64,000 nt of DNA. It comes from Pseudomonas sp. ML2-2023-3. Its GTDB lineage: Bacteria > Pseudomonadota > Gammaproteobacteria > Pseudomonadales > Pseudomonadaceae. This document shows positions 1 through 8,154 of the stretch, in pieces. The number at the start of each line of letters is the position of its first letter. The first letter of the stretch is position 1. The DNA is taken from contig NZ_CP146343.1 in NCBI RefSeq assembly GCF_037055275.1, positions 2,328,501-2,392,500 of the forward strand. The letters run 5' to 3'. The position numbers and the translations under genes were made by a program. The notes below the pieces were generated by a model. The model was not told where the DNA came from and did not search any database. It saw only the letters and a list, made by a program, of their open reading frames with translations.

Positions 1-411
1 AGCGGTGACACCAGCGCTGGAGGGCTTGCGCGCCTGCCTGCGCTGCTTGCAGAGCATAAACCCGATGTGGTGATTGTCGAATTGGGTGGCAACGATGGGC
101 TGCGTGGCCAGTTGCCAGCGCAATTGAAACAAAATCTTGCAGGCATGATTGACGCCTCCAGGCAGGCGGGTGCCAAGGTGCTGTTGCTGGGTATGCAGTT
201 GCCGCCCAATTACGGTGCGCGCTACACCCAGGCTTTTGCCGCCGTGTATGGCGAACTGGCCAAGGAAAAAAACGTCCCGCTGGTGCCGTTTTTCCTTGAG
301 GGCGTGGGGGGCAAACCCGAGCTGATGCAGGCCGATCGCATCCACCCGGCGGTCGGGGCGCAGGGGCTTTTGCTGGATAATGTGTGGCCGGCGCTAAAAC
401 CCCTGCTTTGA
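1..411 (+). CDS. tesA: Arylesterase / lysophospholipase TesA (C-terminal part)
   Basis: The reading frame is open from the first base, so this is the 3' part of a gene that begins upstream; 136 codons are present. The visible part fits an SGNH/GDSL hydrolase such as TesA, a periplasmic esterase, thioesterase and lysophospholipase. A block II-like Gly lies in SGDTSAGG, block III is the GGND motif (Asn of the oxyanion hole), and block V is DRIHP, giving the catalytic Asp and His. The nucleophile Ser of block I (GDSL) and the signal peptide lie before the window. A short gap separates it from the next gene. Confidence 0.85.
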   Translation, partial: SGDTSAGGLARLPALLAEHKPDVVIVELGGNDGLRGQLPAQLKQNLAGMIDASRQAGAKVLLLGMQLPPNYGARYTQAFAAVYGELAKEKNVPLVPFFLEGVGGKPELMQADRIHPAVGAQGLLLDNVWPALKPLL

Positions 412-469
412 TGCTTTTCTAGTGGCAGTGTTTCGGCTAAGGTGGCGCCCCCCCGATTTGGAGCCCCCG

Positions 470-763
470 ATGTCGCGTCCTGCCTGGTCTTTATATGCCT
501 ATCAACTGATCGAGCCTGACGAACAGCTCGATCTGTTCGCCTGCCAGGAGGTACGGGTGCATCTGGTGACGCGTCAATTGGAGCTGGGAGGCACCATTGA
601 CCGTACGTTGTGTGGCTCATTGCTGCCTGCCCAGCCGCGCTGGTCGGATGTCACGCGCAAGGTCTTTCAAGACCACCGGCTATGCCCGCTGTGCCGGGCA
701 ATTATCGAGTCCCAGCGGCGTGGCACCGAGCCTATCTGGCCAGAGTTACGCTTTGAACTATGA
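470..763 (+). CDS. Small conserved-type protein with CxxC motif, unknown function
   Basis: A 97-residue soluble protein that I do not recognise. The frame is open upstream, but the ATG at 470 is preferred because the residues before it are proline-rich and lack a family-like start. It has four cysteines (25, 48, 72, 75); the last two form a CPLC motif preceded by a His, which could hold a metal or a disulphide, but the full set of ligands is not typical of a known zinc ribbon. There is no signal peptide or membrane segment. It sits alone between tesA and the L,D-transpeptidase gene. Confidence 0.55.
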   Translation: MSRPAWSLYAYQLIEPDEQLDLFACQEVRVHLVTRQLELGGTIDRTLCGSLLPAQPRWSDVTRKVFQDHRLCPLCRAIIESQRRGTEPIWPELRFEL

Positions 764-860
764 TGTTACCTGTTTGATGCCCTAGCCGGCTCACGCTCCC
801 CGTGGGCGCGGTGTACACTCCCTTTTTTGTCCCCCGTTGATTATGCGAAGGATGTTCCGG

Positions 861-1889
861 ATGTTGTCGCGCCTACCTGCCGTCACCCGCTACCTGTCAG
901 TTGCCGCACTTTGTGTTGCGGGTCCCGCTGTTGCGCTTGAATTCCCGCTGCCACCGCCTGGCGAAGATGTGGTCGGCGAAGTGCAGGTCATCAAGGGCAA
1001 GTACGAAGACTCCTTTGCTGATCTGGGAAACAAGTACGAACTGGGCTATTCGGAAATGATCGCAGCCAACCCGGGAGTGGATGCCTGGTTGCCGGTCAAG
1101 AAGAACCTGGATGGAACGATCGTCGACACCGATATCGTATTGCCAACCCAGTTCATCCTGCCGCCGGGCAAGCGTGAAGGGATCGTGATCAACCTGGCCG
1201 AATATCGTTTGTATTACTTCCCCAAGGACCAGAACAAGGTCTACACCTTCCCGCTGGGGATTGGCCGCGAAGGTTGGGGCTCGCCTCTGGGTCAGACCAA
1301 GATCACCGCCAAGACACCCAATCCGACCTGGACGCCACCGGCTTCAATCAAGGCCGAGCATGCCAGAAACGGCGATCCGCTGCCCAACGTCGTGCCTGCA
1401 GGGCCTGACAACCCGTTGGGCCCTTTCAAGTTCACGCTTGGCATGCCGGGTTACCTGATCCATGGTTCGAACGCCAAGTTCGGCATTGGTACCGGAACCA
1501 GCCATGGCTGCTTCCGCATGCTGAACCAGAACGTGCTTGAAATGTCGCGAATGGTGCCTGTCGGAACACCGGTGCGAATCATCAACGAGCCGTACAAGAT
1601 TGGTGTCAGCGGCGGCAAGGTCTTCCTTGAGGTCCATGAGCCGTTGAACGTCAAGGATGGCTCGCTGCTGGCCGTCAGCGACAAGTCCCATTTGACCCCT
1701 GAAGACTTGCAAAACAAGTACGCCGCGTTCATGAACTTTCTGCTCAAGCACAAAGCCCTGGAAAACAACATCCAGATAGACAAAGACAAGGCGTTCCCTG
1801 TTGTGGGTGCCGAGACCGGTATACCTGCAGAGATCGGCATATCCAATTCGCCAGTGGCGGATGGCCAGTCTCTGGATTACGTGCAGTAA
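861..1889 (+). CDS. L,D-transpeptidase family protein (YkuD domain, LysM-like N-terminus)
   Basis: A 342-residue periplasmic protein expected to make 3-3 peptidoglycan cross-links or attach a lipoprotein to peptidoglycan. Residues 1 to about 26 form a signal peptide. A LysM-like region at about 40-100 should bind peptidoglycan. The YkuD domain follows, with His201 (IHGS) and the catalytic SHGCFR block (His215, Cys217). ATGs occur at 843, 852 and 861; 861 is chosen because GAAGGA at 847-852 is at the right distance. The peptidoglycan-linked lipoprotein gene oprI lies directly downstream on the other strand, so OprI attachment is a possible role, but that is inference only. A hairpin with T-run follows the stop. 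Confidence 0.85.
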   Translation: MLSRLPAVTRYLSVAALCVAGPAVALEFPLPPPGEDVVGEVQVIKGKYEDSFADLGNKYELGYSEMIAANPGVDAWLPVKKNLDGTIVDTDIVLPTQFILPPGKREGIVINLAEYRLYYFPKDQNKVYTFPLGIGREGWGSPLGQTKITAKTPNPTWTPPASIKAEHARNGDPLPNVVPAGPDNPLGPFKFTLGMPGYLIHGSNAKFGIGTGTSHGCFRMLNQNVLEMSRMVPVGTPVRIINEPYKIGVSGGKVFLEVHEPLNVKDGSLLAVSDKSHLTPEDLQNKYAAFMNFLLKHKALENNIQIDKDKAFPVVGAETGIPAEIGISNSPVADGQSLDYVQ

Positions 1890-1911
1890 AACGCACTAAA
1901 AACGCGCAATA

Positions 1912-1948
1912 AAAAGCCGCCGCGGTTAATACCTTCGGCGGCTTTTTT
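1912..1948 (+). terminator. Rho-independent terminator after the L,D-transpeptidase gene
   Basis: An AAAAGCCGCCG arm pairs with CGGCGGCTTTT and is followed by a T-run on the plus strand. Confidence 0.85.
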
Positions 1949-1975
1949 ATTGCCTGCTTAGTGGCCGGCAGGCAA

Positions 1976-2007
1976 TAAAAAAGCCGACCTATAAATAGGT
2001 CGGCTTG
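1976..2007 (-). terminator. Rho-independent terminator of oprI
   Basis: AAGCCGACCTAT pairs with ATAGGTCGGCTT around a two-base loop. On the minus strand it is followed by a run of T, 20-odd bases after the oprI stop. Confidence 0.9.
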
Positions 2008-2027
2008 ATAACAATCCCGAAGGACTA

Positions 2028-2279
2028 TTACTTGCGGCTTGCTTTTTCAAGCATGCGCAGAGCGCGCTCGTTTGCTTCATCAGCAGTCTGTTGTGCTTTT
2101 TGAGCAGCAGCCAGAGCTTCGTCAGCTTTACGGTAGGCTTCGTCAGCACGAGCCTGGGAGCGAGCTGCTGCATCTTCAGTTGCAGTCAGACGGGCTTCAG
2201 TTTCTTTAGATACGCTGCTGCAACCGGTAGCCAGAACTGCGGCCAATGCCAGAGCAGAGAATTTCAGAACGTTGTTCAT
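2028..2279 (-). CDS. oprI: Major outer membrane lipoprotein OprI (Lpp-like)
   Basis: An 83-residue small abundant lipoprotein. Residues 1-19 are a lipoprotein signal with lipobox LATGC, Cys20 being the lipidated residue. The rest is a heptad-patterned, Ala-rich coiled coil, ending in ...KASRK whose terminal Lys is the expected peptidoglycan attachment point. The ATG at 2279 has AAGGGG just upstream; the longer in-frame start (MKGNT...) would spoil the signal peptide. It is monocistronic, with a plausible promoter about 70 bases upstream and a strong terminator. Confidence 0.96.
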   Translation of the reverse strand: MNNVLKFSALALAAVLATGCSSVSKETEARLTATEDAAARSQARADEAYRKADEALAAAQKAQQTADEANERALRMLEKASRK

Positions 2280-2777
2280 CGTGTTCCCCTTCAAGGACTT
2301 TCTAATTAAAGCTGCTCCTTCAAAGTGAGGAAACAGCCGGCGTACATAGTACCCATTACTTGTAGTAAGTAAAATGACCTAGCGCAAGAACCAAAAAAAA
2401 TATTTGGCCAGCATTGTTGATGGGCTAGCTTTAACTGATTGTGCTTGTAAAACAGTCAGTTTGGAGTGCGGTCAGGGGCGTGCTCGTTGAGGGCACAACG
2501 TGACTTTAAGTGTGGTTCTACGTCATAGCCTCAACCTTCCGGAAATGTTCAGGGCTACTTTAAGGTTGTCGGGCTGACGAAACGTTTTAGCAGGCTTGTT
2601 TTGCGGACAATTGCCGACCCCATGAATTGAACATTTGCATTGAGAGTGGCTACTCTTTAATCAGGCCGGTTCACACATTCTGTGCTGGCAGCGCGTGCCT
2701 GATGGCGTAGTAGTTCCCTCGGCGGAAAAACAACAGTAAGGTAGGGGTCACGGTACAAGACCCGCGAAGGAGCAATG
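2280..2777. other. Intergenic region between oprI and the GNAT gene (about 500 bases)
   Basis: No convincing gene. It holds the oprI ribosome site and promoter near its left end and the ribosome site of the GNAT gene (AAGGAG, 2767-2772) at its right end. In the middle, two alternative small stems share bases: GTTGAGG (2486-2492) can pair with CCTCAAC (2529-2535), or CAACCTT (2532-2538) with AAGGTTG (2562-2568). Whether this is a transcribed RNA is unknown. Confidence 0.4.
2346..2373 (-). promoter_or_regulatory. Likely sigma70 promoter of oprI
   Basis: On the minus strand TTTACT (2368-2373) and TACTAT (2346-2351) are spaced by 16 bases, about 70 bases before the oprI start. Both hexamers are close to consensus, which suits a highly expressed gene. 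Read by eye only. Confidence 0.5.
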
Positions 2778-3059
2778 ATGAGCGAGGCGTTGTCTATCCA
2801 CCATGACCAGGCAGGTCACCAGTTTGAGACCACTGTCGACGGTCATCGTGCTTACCTGACCTACATGGATTTGGGCAAGCAGACTCTGGATATCTATCGC
2901 ACGTTCGTGCCTAACGCCCTGCGTGGTCGGGGTATTGCGGCAGCATTGACGGAGCAGGCGCTCGATTACGCCGACAAGATGGGGTACGAGGTGATTCCTT
3001 CATGTTCGTATGTCGAACGTTACATGGAGCGTCACAAGCGCCCTCAGGCCAATACCTGA
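2778..3059 (+). CDS. Small GNAT family N-acetyltransferase (YjdJ type)
   Basis: A 93-residue single-domain protein of the small GNAT subfamily related to YjdJ. The acetyl-CoA pyrophosphate-binding loop is seen as LRGRGIAAAL, preceded by the usual beta strand ending in VPNALRG, and the C-terminus has the characteristic ...SCSYVERYMERH ending. Two ATGs are adjacent (2775, 2778); 2778 is better placed five bases after AAGGAG. The substrate is not predictable. Downstream a bidirectional terminator separates it from the convergent reductase gene. Confidence 0.85.
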   Translation: MSEALSIHHDQAGHQFETTVDGHRAYLTYMDLGKQTLDIYRTFVPNALRGRGIAAALTEQALDYADKMGYEVIPSCSYVERYMERHKRPQANT

Positions 3060-3071
3060 AACCAGATTCAT

Positions 3072-3101
3072 AAAAACGCCGGGCTTGCCCCGGCGTTTTT
3101 G
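3072..3101. terminator. Bidirectional terminator between the GNAT gene and the reductase gene
   Basis: AAAACGCCGGG pairs with CCCGGCGTTTT around CTTG. It has A-runs and T-runs on both sides, so it can end transcripts from both directions. Confidence 0.85.
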
Positions 3102-3108
3102 TGTCTGG

Positions 3109-4206
3109 CTACAACTGCACGGTAATGGCGCTGGTGGGGCGTGTGCAGCACAGCAGGATGTTGCCGGGTTGGGGTGTATCCAGGGGTTCTTCCAGATACT
3201 CCACGGTGCCCTCCTGCAGCCGGACCTGGCAGGTGTTGCACAGCCCCGCACGGCAGTTGAAGGCGGGTTCCAGCCCGGCCAGTTCGGCCAGTTCCAGCAG
3301 CGAGTTACAGCTTTCATTCCACATCACCCGAGTGCCGGACGGCATGAAGCAGACACTCAGGGTGTCGTCATCCGTGCGTGCAGCAGTCGTGACGATGGCG
3401 GGTTCTGCAACCGCACTGACTTCATCTTCTTCCAGCACGGCGGCCGGTCCAAAAAATTCATAGTGAATACGCTCCCTGGCGACTCCGAGGCTGCGTAACA
3501 GGCGCCAGTTTGCCTGCATGAACGGACGGGGGCCGCACAGGTAGACATCGTAATCGTCCAGTGGCAGCAGCTGTTGCAGGGTTTGGCGCGTGATCAGGCC
3601 TTCGCTGTGATAACGCCCTCTGTCGTCTGCAGTCGGGTTGCGGTAGCAAAAATGCACGGCAATGCCCGAGCGCCTGTCGGCCAGCGCCAGGACCTCCTCG
3701 CGCAAGGCATGTACCGCCCCGTTCTCGCAGGCATGCACAAAGTGCACGGCCCGACCGGATTGCTGGCTCAGGGTGTGGAGCATGCTGACCATCGGTGTCA
3801 GACCGACCCCGCCGCTGAACAGCAGCACAGGCCGGGTACTGATCTCGTCCAGCACAAATGTGCCGGACGGCCCCGCCACTTCCAGCAGGTCTCCCACCTG
3901 CACACAGTCGTGCAGATGGCTGGAGCCCAGCCCGGAAGGCAAATGGGGCTGGTCGAAGGGCGCAGGTTCGCGCTTGACCGAAATCCGCACCTGGCGCCCA
4001 TTGGCAGCGCAGGCACTGAAGCTGTAATTGCGTAGCACCGTGCTGCGGTCTGTCAGTGTCAGGCGCAGTGTGAGGAATTGGCCGGGGCGAAAATCAAGCT
4101 GGCTGATACCGTCTGCGGGCGCCAGGACGAAGGAGGTGATGAGTGCACTTTCAGGTTGCTTGTCGATCACCCGCCAGGCGCTGAAACCCGGTGTTTGAGT
4201 GCTCAT
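3109..4206 (-). CDS. FAD/2Fe-2S oxidoreductase, electron-transfer partner of the Rieske oxygenase
   Basis: A 365-residue ferredoxin-NAD(P)H reductase fused to a plant-type ferredoxin. Order: FAD domain with RNYS (59-62), NAD domain with GGVGLTP (132-138) and YLCGP (222-226), then a C-terminal 2Fe-2S domain with Cys318, Cys323, Cys326 and a fourth Cys near 353. It should pass electrons from NAD(P)H to the oxygenase encoded just upstream. The ATG lies one base after the oxygenase stop, so the two are co-translated. Being about 50 residues longer than VanB-type reductases, it is closer to CntB/GbcB-like or hybrid-type reductases. Substrate unknown. Confidence 0.88.
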   Translation of the reverse strand: MSTQTPGFSAWRVIDKQPESALITSFVLAPADGISQLDFRPGQFLTLRLTLTDRSTVLRNYSFSACAANGRQVRISVKREPAPFDQPHLPSGLGSSHLHDCVQVGDLLEVAGPSGTFVLDEISTRPVLLFSGGVGLTPMVSMLHTLSQQSGRAVHFVHACENGAVHALREEVLALADRRSGIAVHFCYRNPTADDRGRYHSEGLITRQTLQQLLPLDDYDVYLCGPRPFMQANWRLLRSLGVARERIHYEFFGPAAVLEEDEVSAVAEPAIVTTAARTDDDTLSVCFMPSGTRVMWNESCNSLLELAELAGLEPAFNCRAGLCNTCQVRLQEGTVEYLEEPLDTPQPGNILLCCTRPTSAITVQL

Positions 4207-4207
4207 C

Positions 4208-5275
4208 TCAGGCCTCCACGGCATTCGGCATGGCGGACACCAGCGGAATCAGTTCCTGGGGTTGCTCAAGGGCAATCAGTCGCGCGAGATTGCGTCGAAA
4301 CCGCAGCGGCCCCGCGTCGGAAGCCAGGTCAATATTCGGGCTGCGCTTGTGGGTCATGCCCTGATGCACAGCGCTGAGTACAACCCGGTCCTCGGCAAAC
4401 GCGTGGCGCACGTCTTCGTCAAACTGACGGGAAATGTCCTCGTTGTCCTGGTCGAAATTACGCACTTGAAACCAGTAGTAGCGCGTGTTCGAGTCGTCGA
4501 TGGGGGTCATGAAATTGTAGGAGTTCATCAGGAATACCTGCTCATGCAGCGCGCCGTCATCGCTGCCTGTGCCCGCCGGTGTGAAGATGGCCTTGATGAT
4601 GGCCTGGGCCGGGTAGTGGACTTCGTAGTGTTGCTTGCGATCACAGTGGCCGCTGAATTTGACGAACTTGGCATAGAAGGGCGCGACTTCAACGTCACGC
4701 ATCCAGCGCGAAACGATCACGCCGACATCGGTCACTGTGGTTTGCAGTGGTTCCTGGGCACAGGCGGCATTGCCGAAAGAGGACTGGTGGACCCAGGCCA
4801 CATGGGACGGATCAAGCAGGTTGTCGGTCATGTACAGGTAGTTGCAAGGAATGATCATGCTGTCGCCACGGTTCAGGCCCCAGTCAGGATCGCCCCACTC
4901 GGGTACGTGACAGATCTTGTCGGCATCGGCCAGTTCGGCGTCGCCCATCCAGATCCAGATCAGGCCGTAACGCACCTGCAGCGGGTAGCTGCGCACTTTG
5001 GCGCCTTTGGGCACATGGCTGCTGCCAGGGGCTTTTACGCAACTGCCGGAGCAGTCGAAGGTCAGGCCGTGATAGCCGCACTCGATGTCATCACCTTTGC
5101 GTCGGCCCAATGACAGCGGCAGCTTGCGGTGTGGACACGCATCCTCCAGGGCTACCGGGGTGCCATCACCCTTGCGGTACAACACGACAGATTCGTTGAG
5201 CAGCTTGACCGCAAGCAACTCCTCACCCAACTCGGTTTCACTGGCTGCGACATACCACGCGTTGCGCATAAACAT
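4208..5275 (-). CDS. Rieske non-haem iron oxygenase, VanA-like subfamily
   Basis: A 355-residue terminal oxygenase. The Rieske cluster ligands are Cys47 and His49 (CPHR) and Cys66 and His69 (CGYH). The bridging residue and mononuclear iron site is read as NLLDPSHVAWVH, with Asp155, His158 and His163. Length and the N-terminal NAWYVA motif resemble the vanillate O-demethylase/dicamba-type demethylases rather than the longer GbcA or Stc2 proteins, so an oxidative demethylation or dealkylation is likely. The ATG at 5275 has AAGGAG seven bases upstream. It sits downstream of an amino acid ABC transporter and a DUF2817 hydrolase, which suggests a small nitrogenous or aromatic substrate. Confidence 0.88.
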   Translation of the reverse strand: MFMRNAWYVAASETELGEELLAVKLLNESVVLYRKGDGTPVALEDACPHRKLPLSLGRRKGDDIECGYHGLTFDCSGSCVKAPGSSHVPKGAKVRSYPLQVRYGLIWIWMGDAELADADKICHVPEWGDPDWGLNRGDSMIIPCNYLYMTDNLLDPSHVAWVHQSSFGNAACAQEPLQTTVTDVGVIVSRWMRDVEVAPFYAKFVKFSGHCDRKQHYEVHYPAQAIIKAIFTPAGTGSDDGALHEQVFLMNSYNFMTPIDDSNTRYYWFQVRNFDQDNEDISRQFDEDVRHAFAEDRVVLSAVHQGMTHKRSPNIDLASDAGPLRFRRNLARLIALEQPQELIPLVSAMPNAVEA

Positions 5276-5289
5276 GCGGTCTCTCCTTA

Positions 5290-5335
5290 TTATTCTGGTG
5301 GTGCCCTGTGCGAGGACGAGACCAGAATAAGAGGC
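5290..5335. promoter_or_regulatory. Inverted repeat in front of the Rieske oxygenase gene, possible regulator site
   Basis: TTATTCTGGT (5290-5299) is inverted as ACCAGAATAA (5321-5330), 21 bases apart. The right arm belongs to GACCAGAATAAGAGGC (5320-5335), which recurs with one change at 9968-9983 next to the LysR gene. This suggests shared control; not tested. Confidence 0.45.
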
Positions 5336-5419
5336 ATCGCATGAGTAAGAATAGAGGTCTAAAACTGTTGTGTGCTTTAGTTTTGCTTAACTGATAGGCA
5401 TCGGATACGCAAAAAAACC

Positions 5420-5504
5420 GTGGGAGCGGGCTTGCTCGCGATGCAAGCAACACGGCACATCCGGCACGCTGCGCTAATGCCATCGCGAGCAAGCCCGTTC
5501 CCAC
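5420..5504. repeat. REP element pair (type A)
   Basis: GTGGGAGCGGGCTTGCTCGCGATG and its inverted copy ending in CCCAC flank about 35 bases. This is the common Pseudomonas REPIN-like structure, seen several more times in this window. Confidence 0.85.
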
Positions 5505-5515
5505 AGGACAAGGGT

Positions 5516-6616
5516 CTACCGGGTAAGTGACGCTAGCGCCCGCTCCCAGATCTGCCGCGTACGCACCCATACAAGCTCTTGCCAGTCAGGGTCGGCCGGG
5601 AAGAATTGCTCCAGCAGTTTGAGTTTGATCTGTCGGGCTTGCGGGCTGAACAGGTCACCGTGCAGGTGCAGCCACTGGTCGTCGCGCAACACCCCGTGAA
5701 TCTGCTCGCCGGGATAGGTACCGCATTCGATTACAAACGGCATCAACCGCACATGCGGCAGGGCATCAATCAGCGCTTGCGAGGTGTACCCCGTAGCCGT
5801 GGCGGCGACGCCTGTGTCGCTCTGGCTGCCAGCACCGGTCATCAGGGTGAACAGCCACGGGCCAAACAGTCGCTGGGCATCCTCCAGTGCCGGATAAGGT
5901 GCCTGGGCGATGGTCATCAGCATCGGATGGCCGTAATCACCGGCACCGGTGTGCAGGTCAAAGCACATGACGCTGCTGGCGTGGGCCACATGCTCCTGCA
6001 AGATCGTGTGCAAGGTGCGATTCGACCAGCTGGCGCCATTGCCGCCGTAAAACAGCCCGTCGGGATGGTGATACTGGCCCGCTTCGACAATCGACATCAC
6101 CGCCGACCAGCCGTCGCGCTGAACCCGTGCATTGAGCAGGGCATCGGCCTGTTCGCGTTGCGGTCCGCGCAGTTGGTCGCAGGTGTAGATCCCGTGCAAC
6201 GCTTCGTAAGCCTGGTTGTCGGGCGGTGGCTGGTTGAAGTCCAGATGGTTGCGATTGAGGTCGATATTGTCTTCGTTGACCCGGCGCATCCAGGCCGTGC
6301 CCCACGGGTTGATCAGGTGAATCATCAGCACGGCGACATCATCGGGCAGGCTGCGCTCGCCAAAGGTCTGCAGCCATTGGCGCTGACAGTCGGAGCCGTA
6401 GTAACCCTCCACACCGTGGGTGCCGCTCAGGGCCACCAGCAAGTGTTTTGCCTGGGGGTTGCCAATGAGGGCAACGTCGGTGCCAAGCGCCTCGCCGAAC
6501 GGGCCACGAAGGGGGTGCGGGTACTCGTAAAGTTGTGCGCCTGCCTCGTTGGCCGCCGCCAGGAACTGCTCACGCTGGAGGGAAAAACTGCGGTGTGAAG
6601 GGAAACCTGTTGTCAT
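5516..6616 (-). CDS. DUF2817 family protein, M14-like zinc carboxypeptidase/amidohydrolase
   Basis: A 366-residue protein of the DUF2817 family, related to M14 metallocarboxypeptidases. Putative zinc ligands are His67 and Glu70 (GTHGVEG) and His222 (DLHTG). NIDLNRN at about 117-123 matches the M14 substrate-carboxylate-binding Asn-Arg motif, and Glu297 (IECGT) is the expected general base. No signal peptide, so it acts in the cytoplasm. It starts 29 bases after the ABC ATPase gene with AGGAG upstream, so it is in the transporter operon. It probably hydrolyses an amide bond of the imported compound, releasing an amino acid; this is inference. Confidence 0.82.
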   Translation of the reverse strand: MTTGFPSHRSFSLQREQFLAAANEAGAQLYEYPHPLRGPFGEALGTDVALIGNPQAKHLLVALSGTHGVEGYYGSDCQRQWLQTFGERSLPDDVAVLMIHLINPWGTAWMRRVNEDNIDLNRNHLDFNQPPPDNQAYEALHGIYTCDQLRGPQREQADALLNARVQRDGWSAVMSIVEAGQYHHPDGLFYGGNGASWSNRTLHTILQEHVAHASSVMCFDLHTGAGDYGHPMLMTIAQAPYPALEDAQRLFGPWLFTLMTGAGSQSDTGVAATATGYTSQALIDALPHVRLMPFVIECGTYPGEQIHGVLRDDQWLHLHGDLFSPQARQIKLKLLEQFFPADPDWQELVWVRTRQIWERALASLTR

Positions 6617-6645
6617 GCCATGCTCCTGTTGAACGACTTGCCTGC

Positions 6646-7413
6646 TCACTTCAAGCGCCCGGAAAGAAACTGGGTCAAGCGCTCGCTCTTGGGGTTGACC
6701 AGCACGTCGCCCGGCGGGCCTTGCTCCTCAACCAGCCCCTGATGAAGGAACATCACATGGTTGGACACATTGCGCGCAAAGCCCATTTCATGGGTCACCA
6801 CCACCATCGTGCGGCCCTCTTCGGCCAGGGCCTGCATCACTTTGAGCACTTCACCGACCAGCTCCGGGTCCAGGGCCGAGGTGGGTTCGTCGAACAGCAT
6901 GACCTCCGGCTCCATCGCCAGGGCCCGGGCAATGGCCACACGCTGCTGCTGACCGCCGGACAGGTGAGACGGGTACTTGCTTTCGACCTCGGGTGCCAGA
7001 CCCACCTTGTGCAAGTATTGGCGCGCCCGCTCGATGGCTTCCTTGCGCTTGATGCCGAGCACATGGACCGGGGCTTCGATGATGTTTTCCAGCACGGTCA
7101 TGTGTTGCCACAAGTTGAAATGCTGGAACACCATTGCCAGCTTGGTCCGCACTTTCTGCAGCTGACGCGGGTCAGTCACGCACAGTGCCCCGTTCAGATC
7201 CTGCCGGGTGCGGATGGGTTCGTCGTTCACCGTGATGCTGCCGGCGCAGGGTTGTTCCAGAAAGTTGATGCAGCGCAAAAACGTGCTCTTGCCTGAACCG
7301 CTGGAGCCAATGATGCTGATCACGTCACCGGCCTTGGCCTTGAGTGACACGCCCTTGAGGACTTCGTGATTGCCGTACTTCTTGTGCAGCCCTTCGATAC
7401 TGAGTTTGTACAT
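6646..7413 (-). CDS. Polar amino acid ABC transporter, ATP-binding protein (HisP/AotP-like)
   Basis: A 255-residue ATPase of the PAAT family. Walker A is GSSGSGKST (36-44), the signature is LSGGQQQR, Walker B ends in [10 protein letters not shown], and the switch His is in VVTHEM. The insertion after residue 65 and the motif [11 protein letters not shown] are typical of HisP, AotP and OccP ATPases for basic amino acids and opines. It follows the two permease genes with a 27-base gap and precedes the DUF2817 gene. Confidence 0.93.
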   Translation of the reverse strand: MYKLSIEGLHKKYGNHEVLKGVSLKAKAGDVISIIGSSGSGKSTFLRCINFLEQPCAGSITVNDEPIRTRQDLNGALCVTDPRQLQKVRTKLAMVFQHFNLWQHMTVLENIIEAPVHVLGIKRKEAIERARQYLHKVGLAPEVESKYPSHLSGGQQQRVAIARALAMEPEVMLFDEPTSALDPELVGEVLKVMQALAEEGRTMVVVTHEMGFARNVSNHVMFLHQGLVEEQGPPGDVLVNPKSERLTQFLSGRLK

Positions 7414-7440
7414 GCTCGATGTTCTCCAGGTGACGCCGGT

Positions 7441-8154
7441 TCAATGGGCCTGCGGTTGCAAGAAGGCTAGCCAGCGGTTTTCGCAGCGGCGAAACAGCCA
7501 GACCAGGGTAAAGACCATCACCGCGTACAACACGGCGGCCAGGCCAAAGGCTTCAAACGAGGAGTAAGTGGCCGAGTTCACATCGCGGGCGACCTTCAGC
7601 AGATCCGGCACCGTGGCGGTGAAGGCCAGCGTCGTGGAGTGCAGCATCAGGATCACTTCGTTGCTGTAGAACGGCAGCGAGCGGCGCAGCGCCGAAGGCA
7701 AGATGATGCGCCGGTACAGGGTGAACTCGGACATGCCATAGGCGCGGCCGGCTTCAATTTCGCCGTAGGGCGTGGCGCGGATGGCGCCCGCGAGAATCTC
7801 CGTGGTGTAGGCGCACGTGTTGAGGGCAAAGGCCAGCAGCGTGCAGTTGATGCCCTCGCGAAAGAATGCATCCAGCGTCGGTTGGTCGCGCACCACCTGC
7901 AGGCTGTAAATCCCGGTGTAGAGAATCAGCAGCTGGATGTACAAGGGGGTGCCGCGAAACACGTAGGTGTAGAACCACACCGGAAGGCGCAGCAGCGGAT
8001 TGCGCGATACCCGGGCTACCGCCAGCGGCACGGCCAGGGTGCCGCCGATGGCGATAGAGGCAACCAGCAGCCACAAGGTCATGGCTACGCCCGAGAGTTG
8101 ATACCCATCGAACCACAGGTAGGATTTCCAGTACTCCTGGATGATTTCGTTCAT
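7441..8154 (-). CDS. Polar amino acid ABC transporter permease (HisM-like)
   Basis: A 237-residue membrane protein with about five hydrophobic segments and the EAA loop EAGRAYGMSEFTLYRRIILP, which docks on the ATPase. The start overlaps the stop of the preceding permease gene by four bases (ATGA), so the two are coupled. It belongs to the HisM/ArtM/OccM type of inner membrane half-permeases. Confidence 0.92.
   Translation of the reverse strand: MNEIIQEYWKSYLWFDGYQLSGVAMTLWLLVASIAIGGTLAVPLAVARVSRNPLLRLPVWFYTYVFRGTPLYIQLLILYTGIYSLQVVRDQPTLDAFFREGINCTLLAFALNTCAYTTEILAGAIRATPYGEIEAGRAYGMSEFTLYRRIILPSALRRSLPFYSNEVILMLHSTTLAFTATVPDLLKVARDVNSATYSSFEAFGLAAVLYAVMVFTLVWLFRRCENRWLAFLQPQAH

Noticed and set aside
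3109..5275. Rieske oxygenase and reductase as glycine betaine demethylase GbcAB
   Set aside because: The oxygenase is only 355 residues, shorter than GbcA, and its N-terminal motif is VanA-like; the usual gbd/soxABDG neighbours are absent. The identity stays open.
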